Shown: positions 52,301 through 63,246 of the stretch, piece after piece
Layout: each line of letters starts with the position of its first letter
Position numbering within the stretch: position 1 is the first letter of the stretch
NCBI GenBank assembly: GCA_948474755.1
Contig: CAOLHI010001314.1
Span: forward strand, 1-64,000
DNA length: 64,000 bases
DNA from: Ctenosaura bakeri
Lineage: Eukaryota > Chordata > Lepidosauria > Squamata > Iguanidae
Reading direction: 5' to 3'
Translations under genes and position numbers: made by a program
Notes under the pieces: generated by a model
The model's database searches: none
Told to the model about the DNA's origin: nothing
The model's input: the letters and a program-made list of their open reading frames with translations, nothing else

Positions 52301-55300
52301 CAATAATAGATATAAAAAGGCATTCCTCATAGGGAAAACCACAGGCATGTCAGTGTCTGGACAAATTCTTTTACATAACATGGCAGATGGAACTGCACAC
52401 ATCTTATAGGATCCATGAGGTTCTTTCATACCTTGCACAGTATCTATTAATGTATTACACAGATATTTTGTAAAGGCTTTAACTTGTACAGAATTCTGTT
52501 CCTTGTATCATATCCATAGTCATCTGTCCATTAGAGAATACAATCCCATCTCTTGAAGCACTGTTGTTGGGTGCCTTCAAGTCATTTCCAACTTATGGTG
52601 ACCCTAAGGGGAATATATCACAGAGTTTTCTGGGGCCGAGAGTGTGTGACATGCTCAAGGTCACCCAGTGGGTTTCCATGACCAAGTGGGGAATCAAACC
52701 CTGGTCTCCAGACCTTAGTCCAACACTCAAGCCACTACACCGCACTGGCCCTCATTGAGGCATTACACATCTTTAAGCAGATCATCCAAAGAGTTAATAT
52801 CCTGAAGGATTGTTGTCTCTCTAAAACTCTATTACATAGCTATAAATAATCTTATATCTATTTTATCATAGCCTAATTGGCTCTTGCCAGCATCAGGACA
52901 TCCAGAATGTTTAGCAAATTATCTGCTTAGAACAGCAGCTCAGAGTCTGGGTCATAGCCTCATCTTCATCTGTTGCAAACTGTCAAAGCAGTTAATTTCA
53001 GCCTCTTCTTGGCTTCTTTCCCTAGCCTCTGGCCAGCCTCAGCTATCCTATCAAAACAAAGATGGTGAGAGTGCCTTGTTTATATTACCCAATCAAAACA
53101 GAGATCTTGAATATGTTGTCACTGTGGGTCTTGTGGAGATAATACAAAACGGTGTAGAGCTGGTTCTTGGCTTTTGACTGCCTTTTGTAAGACTTCATCA
53201 GTCAGTGCACCAGCTAGGAAGATTATTAGTCAGATCTGTTCATATCACAGTTGTGAGAGGAATGCAGATGTTCTCATTTCTTTGTTTACATTTGAGTAGG
53301 CATTTTGTCCAACATTAGTCTGTCTCTTTGTTTCGTGTAACATACACACATTCTAATACATATAACTTTCAGCATTATATTTTGTTCTTTATATGACATA
53401 CTCTGTAGATTATACTCTGGACTCCATAGGTACTTTTCCAGGCATCAAAGGTGGTGACTAAAGTAAGACTAGATTTTCAACACTTTCCCTCAGCCTAAAG
53501 AGATAGGAGTGGCCCAGAGCTCTCCAGAAATGCTTTTTTAAAAAAATCATGGAATCCCATCAGTATTGTAGGTGGATAGCTGTGACTTATCACCACCACT
53601 CTTGGAGGGTTCAGGGATAGAAAAACAAACTTTTTCTGACCTGCAAAAGTGGCCTACGTAGTTGCATGCAAGCCCTAGTTTGCCCACCCCTGCTTTAAAT
53701 AACACAGCAAGTTTGAATCCCAAGCTAATTTGTTTGTTCCTACTGGTTAGAGTAGTGATGTGGGAGTGAACAAGCTGTATTCTCTATCTCAGAGCTTGTG
53801 AATGGTAAATCAGGATTCTCTGGAATCCTGTGCACAATCACAGTCACTTTAAGAACAGATTATGAGTGGATAGACTCAATCAGGAAGCCACAGCCCTGTT
53901 GACAACGGGGTGACTTGCAGATGTTTCATTCACTGAGTTGATTTAAATTTTAGGTGATGACAGCTAATAATTATTCTGTCTTGTGGAAATAAAGCTTAAA
54001 ATAGTCCTTCAAAACAGGAGAGAGCAACTCTCAGTTACTGAGGTCAACATTGTCCCACATCCTGTGAAAAATTTCTGTTAACATTTTATTTGGAAAAAAT
54101 GCTCACAGTTAAGTGGTGCTCAGCGGAGACTTCTTTTATACCAGAAAGTCAAGAGTTCAGGGGCCTTTTGAGTTAAAAACAACCAGGTGGGCTCAGAGAC
54201 AGCATTGGCAACCAGTAGAGCTCACAGTCACCTGTTTATTTAGCTGTATGTTGTTTATACAACAGATTGGAATCAAGCTTTGATCTTTGAGGTATACTTC
54301 AACAATCAAGAGTTCTTGAGTTGTACTACTACAGCTTGTATCTGTTGGTGGGGAGGTGGACTTCCTATTGATTGCTTCCAGCATGGGTAAGGAATGCTGT
54401 TCAAGAAGAAAAATAGCATGTCAAGGAGAAGGTTAGCTTAAAAGACATCTTTGCATGCTACTCTTCTACGCAAAGAGCTCTTGCTATAAACAGAGGGAAG
54501 CAGTCATAGAACACCACATCTCTATGCAGCAGGATTCTGAAGTGAATAGCTTTAAAAATGCTTTATCAGTTAGATAAAATGCCAGTTGTATTAGTGTTCC
54601 TTTATGTAGCTCCAGTTCAGATGTTAACCCAAGAGTACACTGGCAGCTCGATTGCGTGCCCTGGAATGACAACTGCAGTACAGGAAGAAATTGAGGTGTA
54701 TAGGAAAAAAAGTGATCCTGCTTGGCAAGAGAGCAGAGATATGCACTGCAGAGTCATTACCCTGTAGGTGCTGCAGAAAACCTCAGCCACACATTTTGCA
54801 CTACTTTGATCATGATGTTCTAGAGATCCAGGAAGGTCCCAGGATGAAATTGCCCCCCCAATGGAAGTGGAGACATTTTAGTTAAAACTTTTTTTTTTTC
54901 AAATAAATCAAGGAGTAGCTTTGTTCATAAAAATAGGTTTGAAGTTTGCATGAGCTCTGTGGGCTACACTTGCCCATTCCTCCTTTAAAATTCTACTTTA
55001 AAAAGAAAGATCTGCTTTGCTGTTTAACCATGAATTCTTTGTTCTTTTGTTTTAGAACAGTGATTCTCAACCTTGTATTTTTATGCCCATCAAATCATTC
55101 TATCAAAGAATCTTTACATGTTTATAGGCATTATGTTATGGTTATCATTTATGGTAAGTTTTGAGGATGTTAAAATTGTAGTACCATTGTTGGGGAATTT
55201 CTGATAATGAGCGGTACATCAATGCCATTTGTTGGTGTGCAGCGGGATAGAGCATCAGGTGAAGCATCCAGTGTCCAAAGTGACTGTTCGCATGCATGAA

Positions 55301-58300
55301 GATCACAGGTGAATTATCCATTGTAGGAAGGATCAGTAGGATATAACACATCACCTTTTTAAGGATGGGGAATTGAGGAAGATCAAATGTAAAGTGATCA
55401 CTATGAAAACCCTGCTTCCCACCTAGACTAGTTCTGCATGTCAGTAGTAATACATTTGCAGTCTGCTGAAAACCACTGCATTAAAGTATCACTCCTGATT
55501 TTTAACAATTTAATGATACTACTGCATTTGACATTTTGGTGCTCTGAGGAAATAGTTTAGTTCCACTTTTTTTCTGGAACAAATATCCCTTGTTTGGTTG
55601 TCACCATCAATTTTTCCTTTTGCCCATCACTTTCACTGTCCTTTTTGATATGATGAGATGCCCTAAAGTAGGAAACAAGAAATAAAGGAAGATGATTATT
55701 AGATTAGCATGCTGCTTGAGCCTTTTCCCAGGGTGGTTTTTAGCAGGGAAGGATGAGAAGTAACTCACACAGATGTAGGTATGCCCACAGGGAGGAGGAG
55801 GAAGGGCACATAGAGTGTCATTTTTTTTCCTGTTTGCACCTGTACAGGCAATGGACCACTTGGAATCTTTCATTGCTGAATGTGACAGAAGAACTGAATT
55901 GGCTAAGAAACGACTTGCAGAAACACAGGAAGAGATCAGTGCTGAAGTGGCTGCAAAGGTATTTCAGTCATGTCAAATTTTGTGTGGTAGACTCCTTTGT
56001 GAGCTGGAAGGGCTTTAGTACAGCTTTACATCAGTTAACTAGATGGGTTCCTCTGCATAACTTCTTTAACAGAAAATTTGATACCAGAGGCAGAAGTAAC
56101 ATGGATAGGGATAGGTTCATACACCACAAAAAGAAGAGTGGTTCAACATGTTTCAGGATACTTTTTATACAAAACTGATGACATAGACATATGAAATGAA
56201 GCAACCAGGTCTAGTAAGCCTTCCATAACTAAAGAAAAGCTGTTTGAACCTTGAAGAGACTATTTGAAGTCTTCTTCCAAAGTGTATCCAGGGATGACTT
56301 TTTCTTTCACCAGCCTCAGGTCTACCTATGGCCAAAATTGTAGACCTGTGCTTTTTTGTTTTTTAAACATGCAGGGAGTAGCTGGTGAGCCGGACTTACC
56401 TGCTCTTTTCTTTTCAGTTTAATTGTTCACAAATGCTCAGTAAAAGGATTCTGGAGGCAGGTGCTTTTTACCTTGCTGGTTGTAGGGAGGTGCACACAGC
56501 TACAGTAGGATCAACAAGAGTCCCAGGCTACAAGCTGACACTGAATATGTGTTTCTTCAGCCCTCTTTCACCATTCTTTCAATGCTGCTAAAAAGATTCC
56601 AGGTGGGGAACAAGGAGGAAGAAGGGAACTGGGGGCATAAAATGAAATCTGTAAAAAGGAGCTTCACTGTCAGAGTTTTTGTTAAATAAGGCATGCCAGT
56701 ACAGGTGTTCCTCAGTTAGCAAAGCCTCAATGCCATAGAGAATAGCATTACAATCTAGCTGATCCTGCTGTAGCAATGTGCACCTGCCTACACCAGGCGA
56801 GGTAAACAGCAGCTGATTCCAAAATCCCTTTCTGAGCATGCATGAACAGCAAAAGAAGATAAGAAATGCCTGCCTTCCCAGGTACCCCCGCCATGTTTTT
56901 TAAAAGCATTGATTTATTGGTTTAATCAGCAAAGTCGAAATCATAAGAAAAGTGAAGGCTGATGAAAGAAGAAATTGTCCTTGGCTGCATTGTGGAAGTG
57001 GTCGGTAGAAGATTCAAAATGTTCATTTATCTCACCTGCTTGTTTCATTTCATATATGCTTGTAGTTAGTTTTGTGTAAAAATTTTGCTTAAATGCACTG
57101 TTGAACTGCTCTTTTTTTTTAATGGCGTAGGTACCTGTCTCTATTTTTTTCATATTATTTATACTTCTGGTACCAGATTTTCTGTTACAAGAAGTAATGT
57201 CCAGGAACACAGTTCCTTTATTAACTGAAGTACACTTGTAGTTGACACTCTCTTGTGCTGTTACATGTGGCTCCCAGTGGTCTCTTGTCCAGTGGGCTGA
57301 TCAGGTCCCTCATTTACTTCCTCAAACAGTCTCAGACCATTCACTGGTCTTCTACACTCAATGCCTGTGTTGAGGTATGCAAAGCAGTCACTTAGGTTTG
57401 GGCTGTGACAACTGTCTTTTATGTCTTCAGCTGGGAAATCCTGGTTCAAGACACCTTGGTCTAAATCAAGTTGCTAGCCCCACCTAGAGAGACCCATTGA
57501 ATGAATGGGAGTTTGGTAAATCAGCATTTATGCAGGTGTATTGATTCATTGGGATTATTCTGTTGGAAATAGTAGTTCAGTTTCAGACAGTAGTAGTCTA
57601 GCAGCCAATGCCAGTCCCTAACAAGTTTCCAGGAAAGAAAGAAACAATGGTAGCCACCTGGCACAGATAAAATACTGGTTCTTGGTATACCAGGAGGGAA
57701 TATCTGGTCTCCCCGTCAGATAGCTTGAGATACACTGATTTAAAAAACAGGCAATAAATGCTAGAATAAAAAGAAGTAAAATGTTAACCACAGCCACAAA
57801 TTCAGTAGGCACCCTTCAGTAACCCGCTTATAGTCTTGGAGGGGAAAATAATTGAAATTTTCATTGGGGTCAGAAAATACCATAGATTGAAGCACTCAGT
57901 GGACATTTTTTAAAAATCTGACTATTTGATGGTTAAGGTAGCTGAAATAGATTACAGAGCCAAAGGAAGCACACTTCAGCCCACTCTGTCTTGATCAGAA
58001 AAACCTTTCCTCTGAATTTTTCACGAAGAACCTTGAGGAAAATGTGTTTTCCGTTGAATCAGTTTGTGGAGACCAAAGACCAAAGTAGTAAAGATATAGC
58101 CTAATCATTACTAAAATCTTCCTTATCCAGGCAGAAAAGGTTCATGAACTAAATGAAGACATTGGCAAACTCCTGGCTAAAGCTGAGCAGCTGGGAGCTG
58201 AAGGGAATGTGGATGAATCCCAGAAGATATTGATGGAAGTTGAGAAAGTGCGAGCAAAAAAGAAAGAAGCTGAGGTTTGTGTTGCTTTCATTTTACTTCA

Positions 58301-61300
58301 GCAAAGCATAAGTAAAGAGGTACATATTACTCAGTGTTTCTGACTACTCCCTTGTGATTTCATATATAAACAAATAGTTGATCTGAGACTGGCCTTAAAG
58401 TAACATAAAATAAGCCACTCATCATTTGATGATAAACTGTGCATATTTTAGCAGCCTAACAGCTAGAATCTGCACATGTTTAATTTGGCATACACTACAT
58501 GGTGGCTGCTTGGATTATTTCTAGTATATTAATTTGAGTAAAAGTGGTAAATCTGTTAACATTTGCTCAATAAGCTTGGGGAAATGATATAATATGGAGG
58601 GGGGGAAGGATAAAAGGAGCACATTATGGAGATCTTGATGCTAAGAGGTCTCTGATCTTTCCCAGGAAGAGTACCGCAATTCCATGCCTGCGTCCAGTTT
58701 TCAGCAACAAAAAGCTGCGTGTCTGTGAAGTATGTTCTGCATACCTTGGTCTCCATGACAATGATCGTCGTCTTGCAGATCACTTTGGGGGCAAATTGCA
58801 TTTGGGCTTTATTCAGATCCGTGAGAAGCTGGACCAGTTGCGGGTAAGGACAGAAACTGCAGGCAAAGAACACATGCTTTGCGCATAGAAGGGTACAGGT
58901 TCAGTCTCTGGAGCCTTCAGATAAGAGTCAGGTAGGAGGTAATGGGGAAGACTTTAACCAAGGTTTTAGAAAACTGCTGCTAAAGAAAAGTATTATTTAT
59001 TTATATGATTTGTAGCCCCCTATCTCCTAAAACTGACTCAAGGCTTAGTAGAAAGCATTGAGCTAAATGAACAAATTCTCCAACCTAGTATAAGATACCT
59101 TCCTGTGTTCTTAGACTTTGAAACTTCTGACGAGTTCTGTGTTTCTCCTGCAGCTTACATCAGTGTTTCAAACTATGCATAGTTTTGCATAGTCATTCAC
59201 CACATTCTGCTTTGAATCCTGTTTGGGAGATATGAATATAAATAAGTAAATTCACGTAAATCTTGTTTGATATTTCTACACTAAGATTGCTGTATCATAT
59301 TTAATGGCTTACTCTCAGATCTGTTAGTTGACTTCGTTGAAAGCCTTGTACTTGAGATGAAAGAGACAATTTGGATATTTTGTCCATAGAGCAGATAATC
59401 TGGCAGTCACCTAGTGAACATGCAGGTGTGAACAGACCTTTGTTTTAAAACCAGGGAGTGATCCTGACACTAAATTCTCCTCACCCATATGGATAACAAC
59501 CAAATTTTACAACAAAAATTGTAAAGTGGAAATTTTGAAAAGACCATAATCTTTTTTTGACTTATGTAGATGTTGGAAGTGTTTTGGGCTGAAGCTCAGG
59601 TTCAAACTAACACCTTAAGCAGTATCAGAACTTTTGTCAGTTAAATGTGATCTACTTTTGAAATCTAGCTTTAAAGGAAAAAGTGGACAGTAGTAGAGTG
59701 TAGGAGACAGTTACTGTATTCGTACAAGAAATGTGTGTAATCGTTGCATGTGTGGAGCTCTTTCCACCAGCTTTGCCCTTGACCCCCACAGCTCCTAACC
59801 CCTTAGAAAAGCCCACCTGACTTGCCAACTTCAGTTCCTTTAAAAAGCAGTTGGATACATTCGTGAAGGATGGGACAATTGAGGGCCACAAGTGAGGTTG
59901 ATTATAGGTCATCTTCAGAGGCAGCTTGCCTTTGTGCACCAGTTGCTGGCACGGGGTGAGATCTTGGGTGCAGTTGCAGTCATTCTTATGAGGGACTTTT
60001 TGTGTGCGACTGATTGGTCTCTGTATGGACAGAATGTTGGACTAGATAGGCCTTTGGCCTGATGCTCTTATGTTGTTATATGCCCTCTTCAGAAAGGCAA
60101 GGTGCAGGTCCTACTGCCAGAACACACAGACCCTCTATTTCTCTACTTTAAAAAAATTCAAATATCTCTATATATTTAAAAACAAAAAGTAGATACGCAA
60201 ATGTAAGTCAAAGCTTACATTTGAGCAAGACAAAAACAAAAAGCAATTGTGTAGCATCTTTAAAACTAAGAAAAAAAATCTCCAGCATAAGCTTTTGAAA
60301 GGCTTCAGTCCACTTCATCAGATGTGAGCAATGTACTGAAGTGACTGAAATTGTTGTTCTGATTTACTACTATTTTCTAATTGTTCTACCAACGTGAAAA
60401 GATTCAGTAGCTATTGGGAAGGGAGGAGCTCTTTATTCTAAGCCGCCAGATGGAAATGTAATATAGTTGTATTTAAACTATGAGATATGTGCAGCATATG
60501 TTTTGCACTGATGAAAGATACTGTATTGATTTGTGTCCTTCACTCATGTTAATTCTTTGCTTTGTAATTGGTCACTGGAAGCTGAATATAGGCTTAATTT
60601 GAAGGTCTGATTGCTTAGTCCTGTTTCTGAAGCAAGCCCATTATGGGAGGGAAAAAGGATTAATCACATGCAGTATACATTTCCCTTACACAAGCAAGAT
60701 AAAATAAAAGGATAACAGAAGGAATGCACTGAAGAACTATACAAAAGAGATGAAAGAATGACAAATTTCTTCAAAGTAGAACCTTTTGATGTAGAATCTA
60801 TATTTTTAGAAGGTGAAGTGAAAGCTCTTCTCAAAATATTTGGGAGAAATTAATCACCAGGAATCACATGGCATACCAGTAGACTATTAGACCATCCTAA
60901 TTCAGACATAATTCATCCTAACAAAAATCTGCCAACAGGAAAACACAGCAGCATACAGATCAGAAGCACTGAATATACATTCCATTTCCCAAGAAGGGCA
61001 CCAGGGATTGTAGTAGTTGTTAGATTATCACACTATTCTCCCATGCAAGTGAAGTGATGCAGAAGATTTTACAGCAAAAATCTGTTGCCATATGCATTGT
61101 GAGAAATGCCAGACATCAAGATGGATTCAGAAAAGGAAGCGATGCTATAGCCCATAGTACAAACATATGATAACAAATGGAGCACACCAAATACTGTCAG
61201 AAGAAAATCACCCTGTGCATCAAAAGTTATAGTAAAGGCTTTGGCTGTGTACATTATGAAAAACTATGGATCTCTCTGAAAGGAATGGGAATGTCACAGC

Positions 61301-63246
61301 ATTTGATTGTTCTGGTGTGTAGCATGTATCTACACAAAGGGCCACTCTCAGGCGAGAATATAGAGGATTACAGTGGTTTCCAGTTGGCAAATGAATCAGA
61401 AGTGTCAGCATTTTTTTTATACACAGAACATATCATTTGGAAAGCAGTGTTAGAATTAAAGGAAGGAGGTGTTAGAATTGGACAAAGAACCACCAGTAGT
61501 TTATAGGATGTGGGTGACACCATACTACTAACAGAAAATGAAGTCTTAGAATGATTACTAATGAAAGTGAGGGAAGAAAGTACAAAAGCAAGTTACAATT
61601 GAAGATTGGGGGGGGGGAATGACCACAGAAGGCTTATATAGCTTAAAGTGGGTGATGAAGACATCAAAATAGTTGAAGATTTTCTATACTTTGGCTTTGT
61701 CATTAATCAGGATGGTGATTGTAGTCAACAAATCAGAAGAAGATGACTTGGAATGGTGGCTATGAAGGAACTATGTAAGGCTCTTGGATGTAATGATACA
61801 TTGTTGAATACCAGTTATAAGAATCGTTAATGTCATAGTGTTTCTGATGTCTATGGACAGGTGTGAAGCTGGACAATAAAAAAAAAGTGGTAAAAATCAG
61901 CTTACTTGAAATGTGGTGCTGGAAGGTTCTGTGGATACCAGGGGCCACCACAAAAAACCCTGAATGGGTTCAAGAATAAATCATATCAGACATCTCTCTA
62001 GGAACCAAAACGGCTAAATCAGACTGTCATACTTTAGACATAGCAAGAGATGACAAAACTTACTGGAAAAGGGTATAATGCATAGTAAAGGTTAAGGCAG
62101 TAGGAAAAGAGGAAGATCATGTTACATGTGGATTGATTCAATCAAGAAAGCCCCAACCCTGAGTTTGCAAGAACTGTGGGGGGGGGATTTCCTATCCAGG
62201 ATTCTTGGAGTTCTCATTTGTAAGGTTACCATAAGCCAAAGTCAACTTGACCGCATATAATAACAACAGATGTTGCCATCAGTGTTTCCCATATCTAACC
62301 AATAGAACAGATTGAGACTGTCTAGCAGGTTTAAGTGACTGATGAATTTCACGTCTTTTCTAATGTTCTTATGGTTAGCATTTGCTCTGTCATAACTTGT
62401 ATGTTTCAGCTATTAAGGAGATATCCTTGTAGAGGAAGTAAATGTCACCAGATTATGTGTCACTTTGTTTTATGTCACAGACATATGTCTGTTTTATGTC
62501 ACAGACATACTTTATTATCCTAAGCATGTGGATTCTGAAGGTTAACAACCTTTGCTGTCTCCTCAGAAAACTGTAGCAGAAAAACAGGAGAAGAGGAACC
62601 AGGACAGGTTGAGACGGAGAGAAGAAAGAGAGCGGGAAGAACGCCTGGGACAACGGTGAGCAGATTCAAGCAGTCCTTACAATGGAGGTGCATGGTTTCT
62701 TGGCAAAGCAGTTTACAAAGTTTTCTGCTACTATCTTAGGCTTCCCAGAAGTAGTTTACCAGAGGCTGGAGCAGAACTGTAGGGACTATGGACAGTAAAT
62801 GGCCCTCCTAAGGCCAGCTGTTGCCATTGTCCCCTCATGTCAGTAGTGATAGTGCTGTACTGGGTGTTATTATTGAGGAATGAACAAGGAAGTGAAAAGT
62901 GCAGGCTATAACTTAGGAACACAACAGACCATATAGGCATGTAGGAAACTCAGTGACTAGAATTCTGTGTCTGAACATTTGATTTAATTTGCTTAATCAA
63001 ATATGAAATTTAAATGTACTCCACAATATTGTTTCATTTTTCTAGTTCATTCTTGATTTGCCTGGATGGCCTTTATTCTTGCTGCAGGGAATAGGGCTTA
63101 TTTCTAAGTGTGTGCAGTTTTTTCCATTGCAAACAATCATGCTTACTTTTGAAACTTTCTCAGAACTGTCTGTCATTAATTCTGATTTTCTCTGAAGTGC
63201 TGTTCTTGTTTTACAGGTCTGGTTCAAGAAATAGAGATCGCAGAAG
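45965..63246 (+). CDS. LUC7L: LUC7L, LUC7-like U1 snRNP-associated splicing factor (5' part, exons 1-8)
   Basis: Eight coding exons: 45965-46025, 49247-49341, 51394-51492, 55848-55958, 58131-58274, 58666-58843, 62567-62655, 63217-63246, all with GT-AG introns. The encoded protein begins MSAQAQMRALLDQLMGTARD. It has an N-terminal helix and Cys-His zinc finger (VCKSHLLDCCPHDILAGT), a coiled-coil segment (ESFIAECDRRTELAKKRLAE through QKILMEVEKVRAKKKEAE), a second zinc finger (CEVCSAYLGLHDNDRRLADH...) and a charged Arg/Glu region leading to the RS domain. It matches LUC7L rather than LUC7L2: RALLDQ not RAMLDQ, DETRQRVKF not DTTRQRIKF, and LDQLRKTVAEKQ. LUC7 proteins sit on U1 snRNP in the nucleus and influence 5' splice-site choice. 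The start ATG lies in a CpG island. Exon 6 has one extra A (see its entry), which as written would truncate the protein. The RS-domain exons lie beyond the window. Confidence 0.95.
46026..49246 (+). other. LUC7L: LUC7L intron 1 (3.2 kb)
   Basis: Donor GTGAGT, acceptor AATTTCAG. Contains a ~118-bp tandem duplication at 46540-47160 with a CR1 inserted in its first copy. 47460-47760 is a repeat-poor stretch with open frames on both strands but no recognised domain. A poly-C run lies at 47330-47342 and a G-run block at 48677-48703. The rest is ordinary intron. Confidence 0.8.
46601..46981 (+). mobile_element. CR1 LINE 3' fragment in LUC7L intron 1
   Basis: Starts ctgggtatgtttagtctgca, frames [20 protein letters not shown] and [19 protein letters not shown], and ends in the CR1 tail (catttctatgattctat). 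AAG flanks both sides. It interrupts copy 1 of a 118-bp tandem duplication. Confidence 0.9.
49247..49341 (+). CDS. LUC7L: LUC7L exon 2 (first zinc finger)
   Basis: 95 bp encoding GDETRQRVKFTDERVCKSHL plus LDCCPHDILAGT. It carries the Cys/His residues of the first zinc-binding fold. Acceptor TTTCAG, donor ACG|GTACGT. Confidence 0.95.
49342..51393 (+). other. LUC7L: LUC7L intron 2
   Basis: Repeat-poor at the left. A Tigger-like MITE with GC-rich interior spans about 50385-50995. The remainder is unassigned. Confidence 0.75.
50385..50995 (+). mobile_element. Tigger-like MITE, expanded GC-rich interior
   Basis: Left end gatgtggccccttgcctttcac (eroded), right end ACAAATGTGAAGGGAAAACTG followed by TA (50996-50997). 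The interior repeats a ~85-bp module (gtgaatggaggg, cattctcctgcctgtcgcc-like) four to five times, longer than in the copies at 8568 and 30500. Confidence 0.65.
51394..51492 (+). CDS. LUC7L: LUC7L exon 3
   Basis: 99 bp, exactly 33 codons, from RMDLGECTKIHDLALRADYE to the LFFELD end. Acceptor TTTTCAACAG, donor GAT|GTAAGT. Phase 0 at both ends. Confidence 0.95.
51493..55847 (+). other. LUC7L: LUC7L intron 3 (4.4 kb)
   Basis: Contains an inverted BovB-tailed SINE at 52560-52755. Otherwise no recognised element; 52860-55800 looks like ordinary intron with short T- and A-runs. Confidence 0.75.
52560..52755 (-). mobile_element. BovB-tailed SINE in LUC7L intron 3
   Basis: Inverted copy: ctgttgttgggtgccttcaag, gccgagagtgtgtgacatgc, aggtcacccagtgggtttcc, and head (ccaacactcaagccactac). 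A well-preserved copy. Confidence 0.8.
55848..55958 (+). CDS. LUC7L: LUC7L exon 4 (coiled coil)
   Basis: 111 bp, 37 codons, AMDHLESFIAECDRRTELAK to EISAEVAAK. Helical segment of the LUC7 fold. Donor AAG|GTATTT, acceptor TGTACAG. Confidence 0.95.
55959..58130 (+). other. LUC7L: LUC7L intron 4 (2.2 kb)
   Basis: No mobile element recognised. Positions 56440-56500 and 56770-56830 carry inverted related phrases (ggattctggaggcaggtgct..., near aaatccctttctgagc) that may be a decayed inverted repeat. Acceptor CCTTATCCAG. Confidence 0.6.
58131..58274 (+). CDS. LUC7L: LUC7L exon 5 (coiled coil)
   Basis: 144 bp, 48 codons, AEKVHELNEDIGKLLAKAEQ to VEKVRAKKKEAE. Donor GAG|GTTTGT. In frame and intact. 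Confidence 0.95.
58275..58665 (+). other. LUC7L: LUC7L intron 5
   Basis: 391 bp with no recognised element. Contains a G-run (58599-58605). Acceptor TCTTTCCCAG. Confidence 0.85.
58666..58843 (+). CDS. LUC7L: LUC7L exon 6 (second zinc finger), with +1 frameshift
   Basis: The exon is 178 bp where 177 (59 codons) is expected. It starts EEYRNSMPASSFQQQ and ends QIREKLDQLR with donor CGG|GTAAGG. The extra base is in the A-run at 58709-58713 (five A where four keep the frame). As written, the frame hits a TGA about five codons later. After the run the expected frame resumes perfectly (CEVCSAYLGLHDNDRRLADH and the HFGGKLHLGF finger). Everything else is intact, so a homopolymer sequencing error is the likeliest cause; a real lesion is possible. 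Confidence 0.92.
59810..60078 (+). mobile_element. CR1/L3-like LINE 3' end
   Basis: Contains tttaaaaagcagttggatac, GGATGGGACAATTGAGGGCC, and the end ggactagataggcctttggc, ctgatgctcttatgtt, typical of an old CR1/L3-type 3' end, distinct from the ATTCTATG-ended CR1 copies. Confidence 0.65.
60640..62275 (+). mobile_element. BovB (RTE) LINE, degraded
   Basis: Broken frames follow BovB reverse transcriptase order: YSKGFGCVHYEKLWISLKGM (from an AFDCVDH-type motif), MSQHLIVLVCSMYLH, EHIIWKAVLELKEGGVRIG, DVGDTILLTENE-like (the YADD region, mutated), FLYFGFVINQDGDCSQQIRR and LEMWCWKVLW. The 3' end (aagccaaagtcaacttgacc, then ataataacaaca) matches the tail borrowed by local SINEs. Many stops and frameshifts; dead. 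Confidence 0.82.
62567..62655 (+). CDS. LUC7L: LUC7L exon 7
   Basis: 89 bp, KTVAEKQEKRNQDRLRRREE to ERLGQ plus two bases of an Arg codon. Charged Arg/Glu-rich linker ahead of the RS domain. Donor CG|GTGAGC. Confidence 0.95.
62656..63216 (+). other. LUC7L: LUC7L intron 7
   Basis: 561 bp, no recognised element. Acceptor TTGTTTTACAG. Confidence 0.85.
63217..63246 (+). CDS. LUC7L: LUC7L exon 8 (start of RS region)
   Basis: A 30-bp micro-exon: completes the split Arg codon, then SGSRNRDRR, with the final two bases of a further Arg codon, donor AG|GTAGGG. Matches the family stretch RRSGSRTRDRRR. Confidence 0.92.

Larger units (their letters stand above)
58844..62566 (+). other. LUC7L: LUC7L intron 6 (3.7 kb)
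   Basis: Holds a CR1/L3-like LINE tail (about 59810-60078) and a degraded BovB LINE (about 60640-62275). Acceptor GTCTCCTCAG. A direct repeat of tatgtcacagacatatgtctgtt type lies at 62470-62512. Confidence 0.75.

Noticed and set aside
61177..61506. Host gene exon (109 codons)
   Set aside because: Matches the BovB reverse transcriptase region, with stops before and after it.
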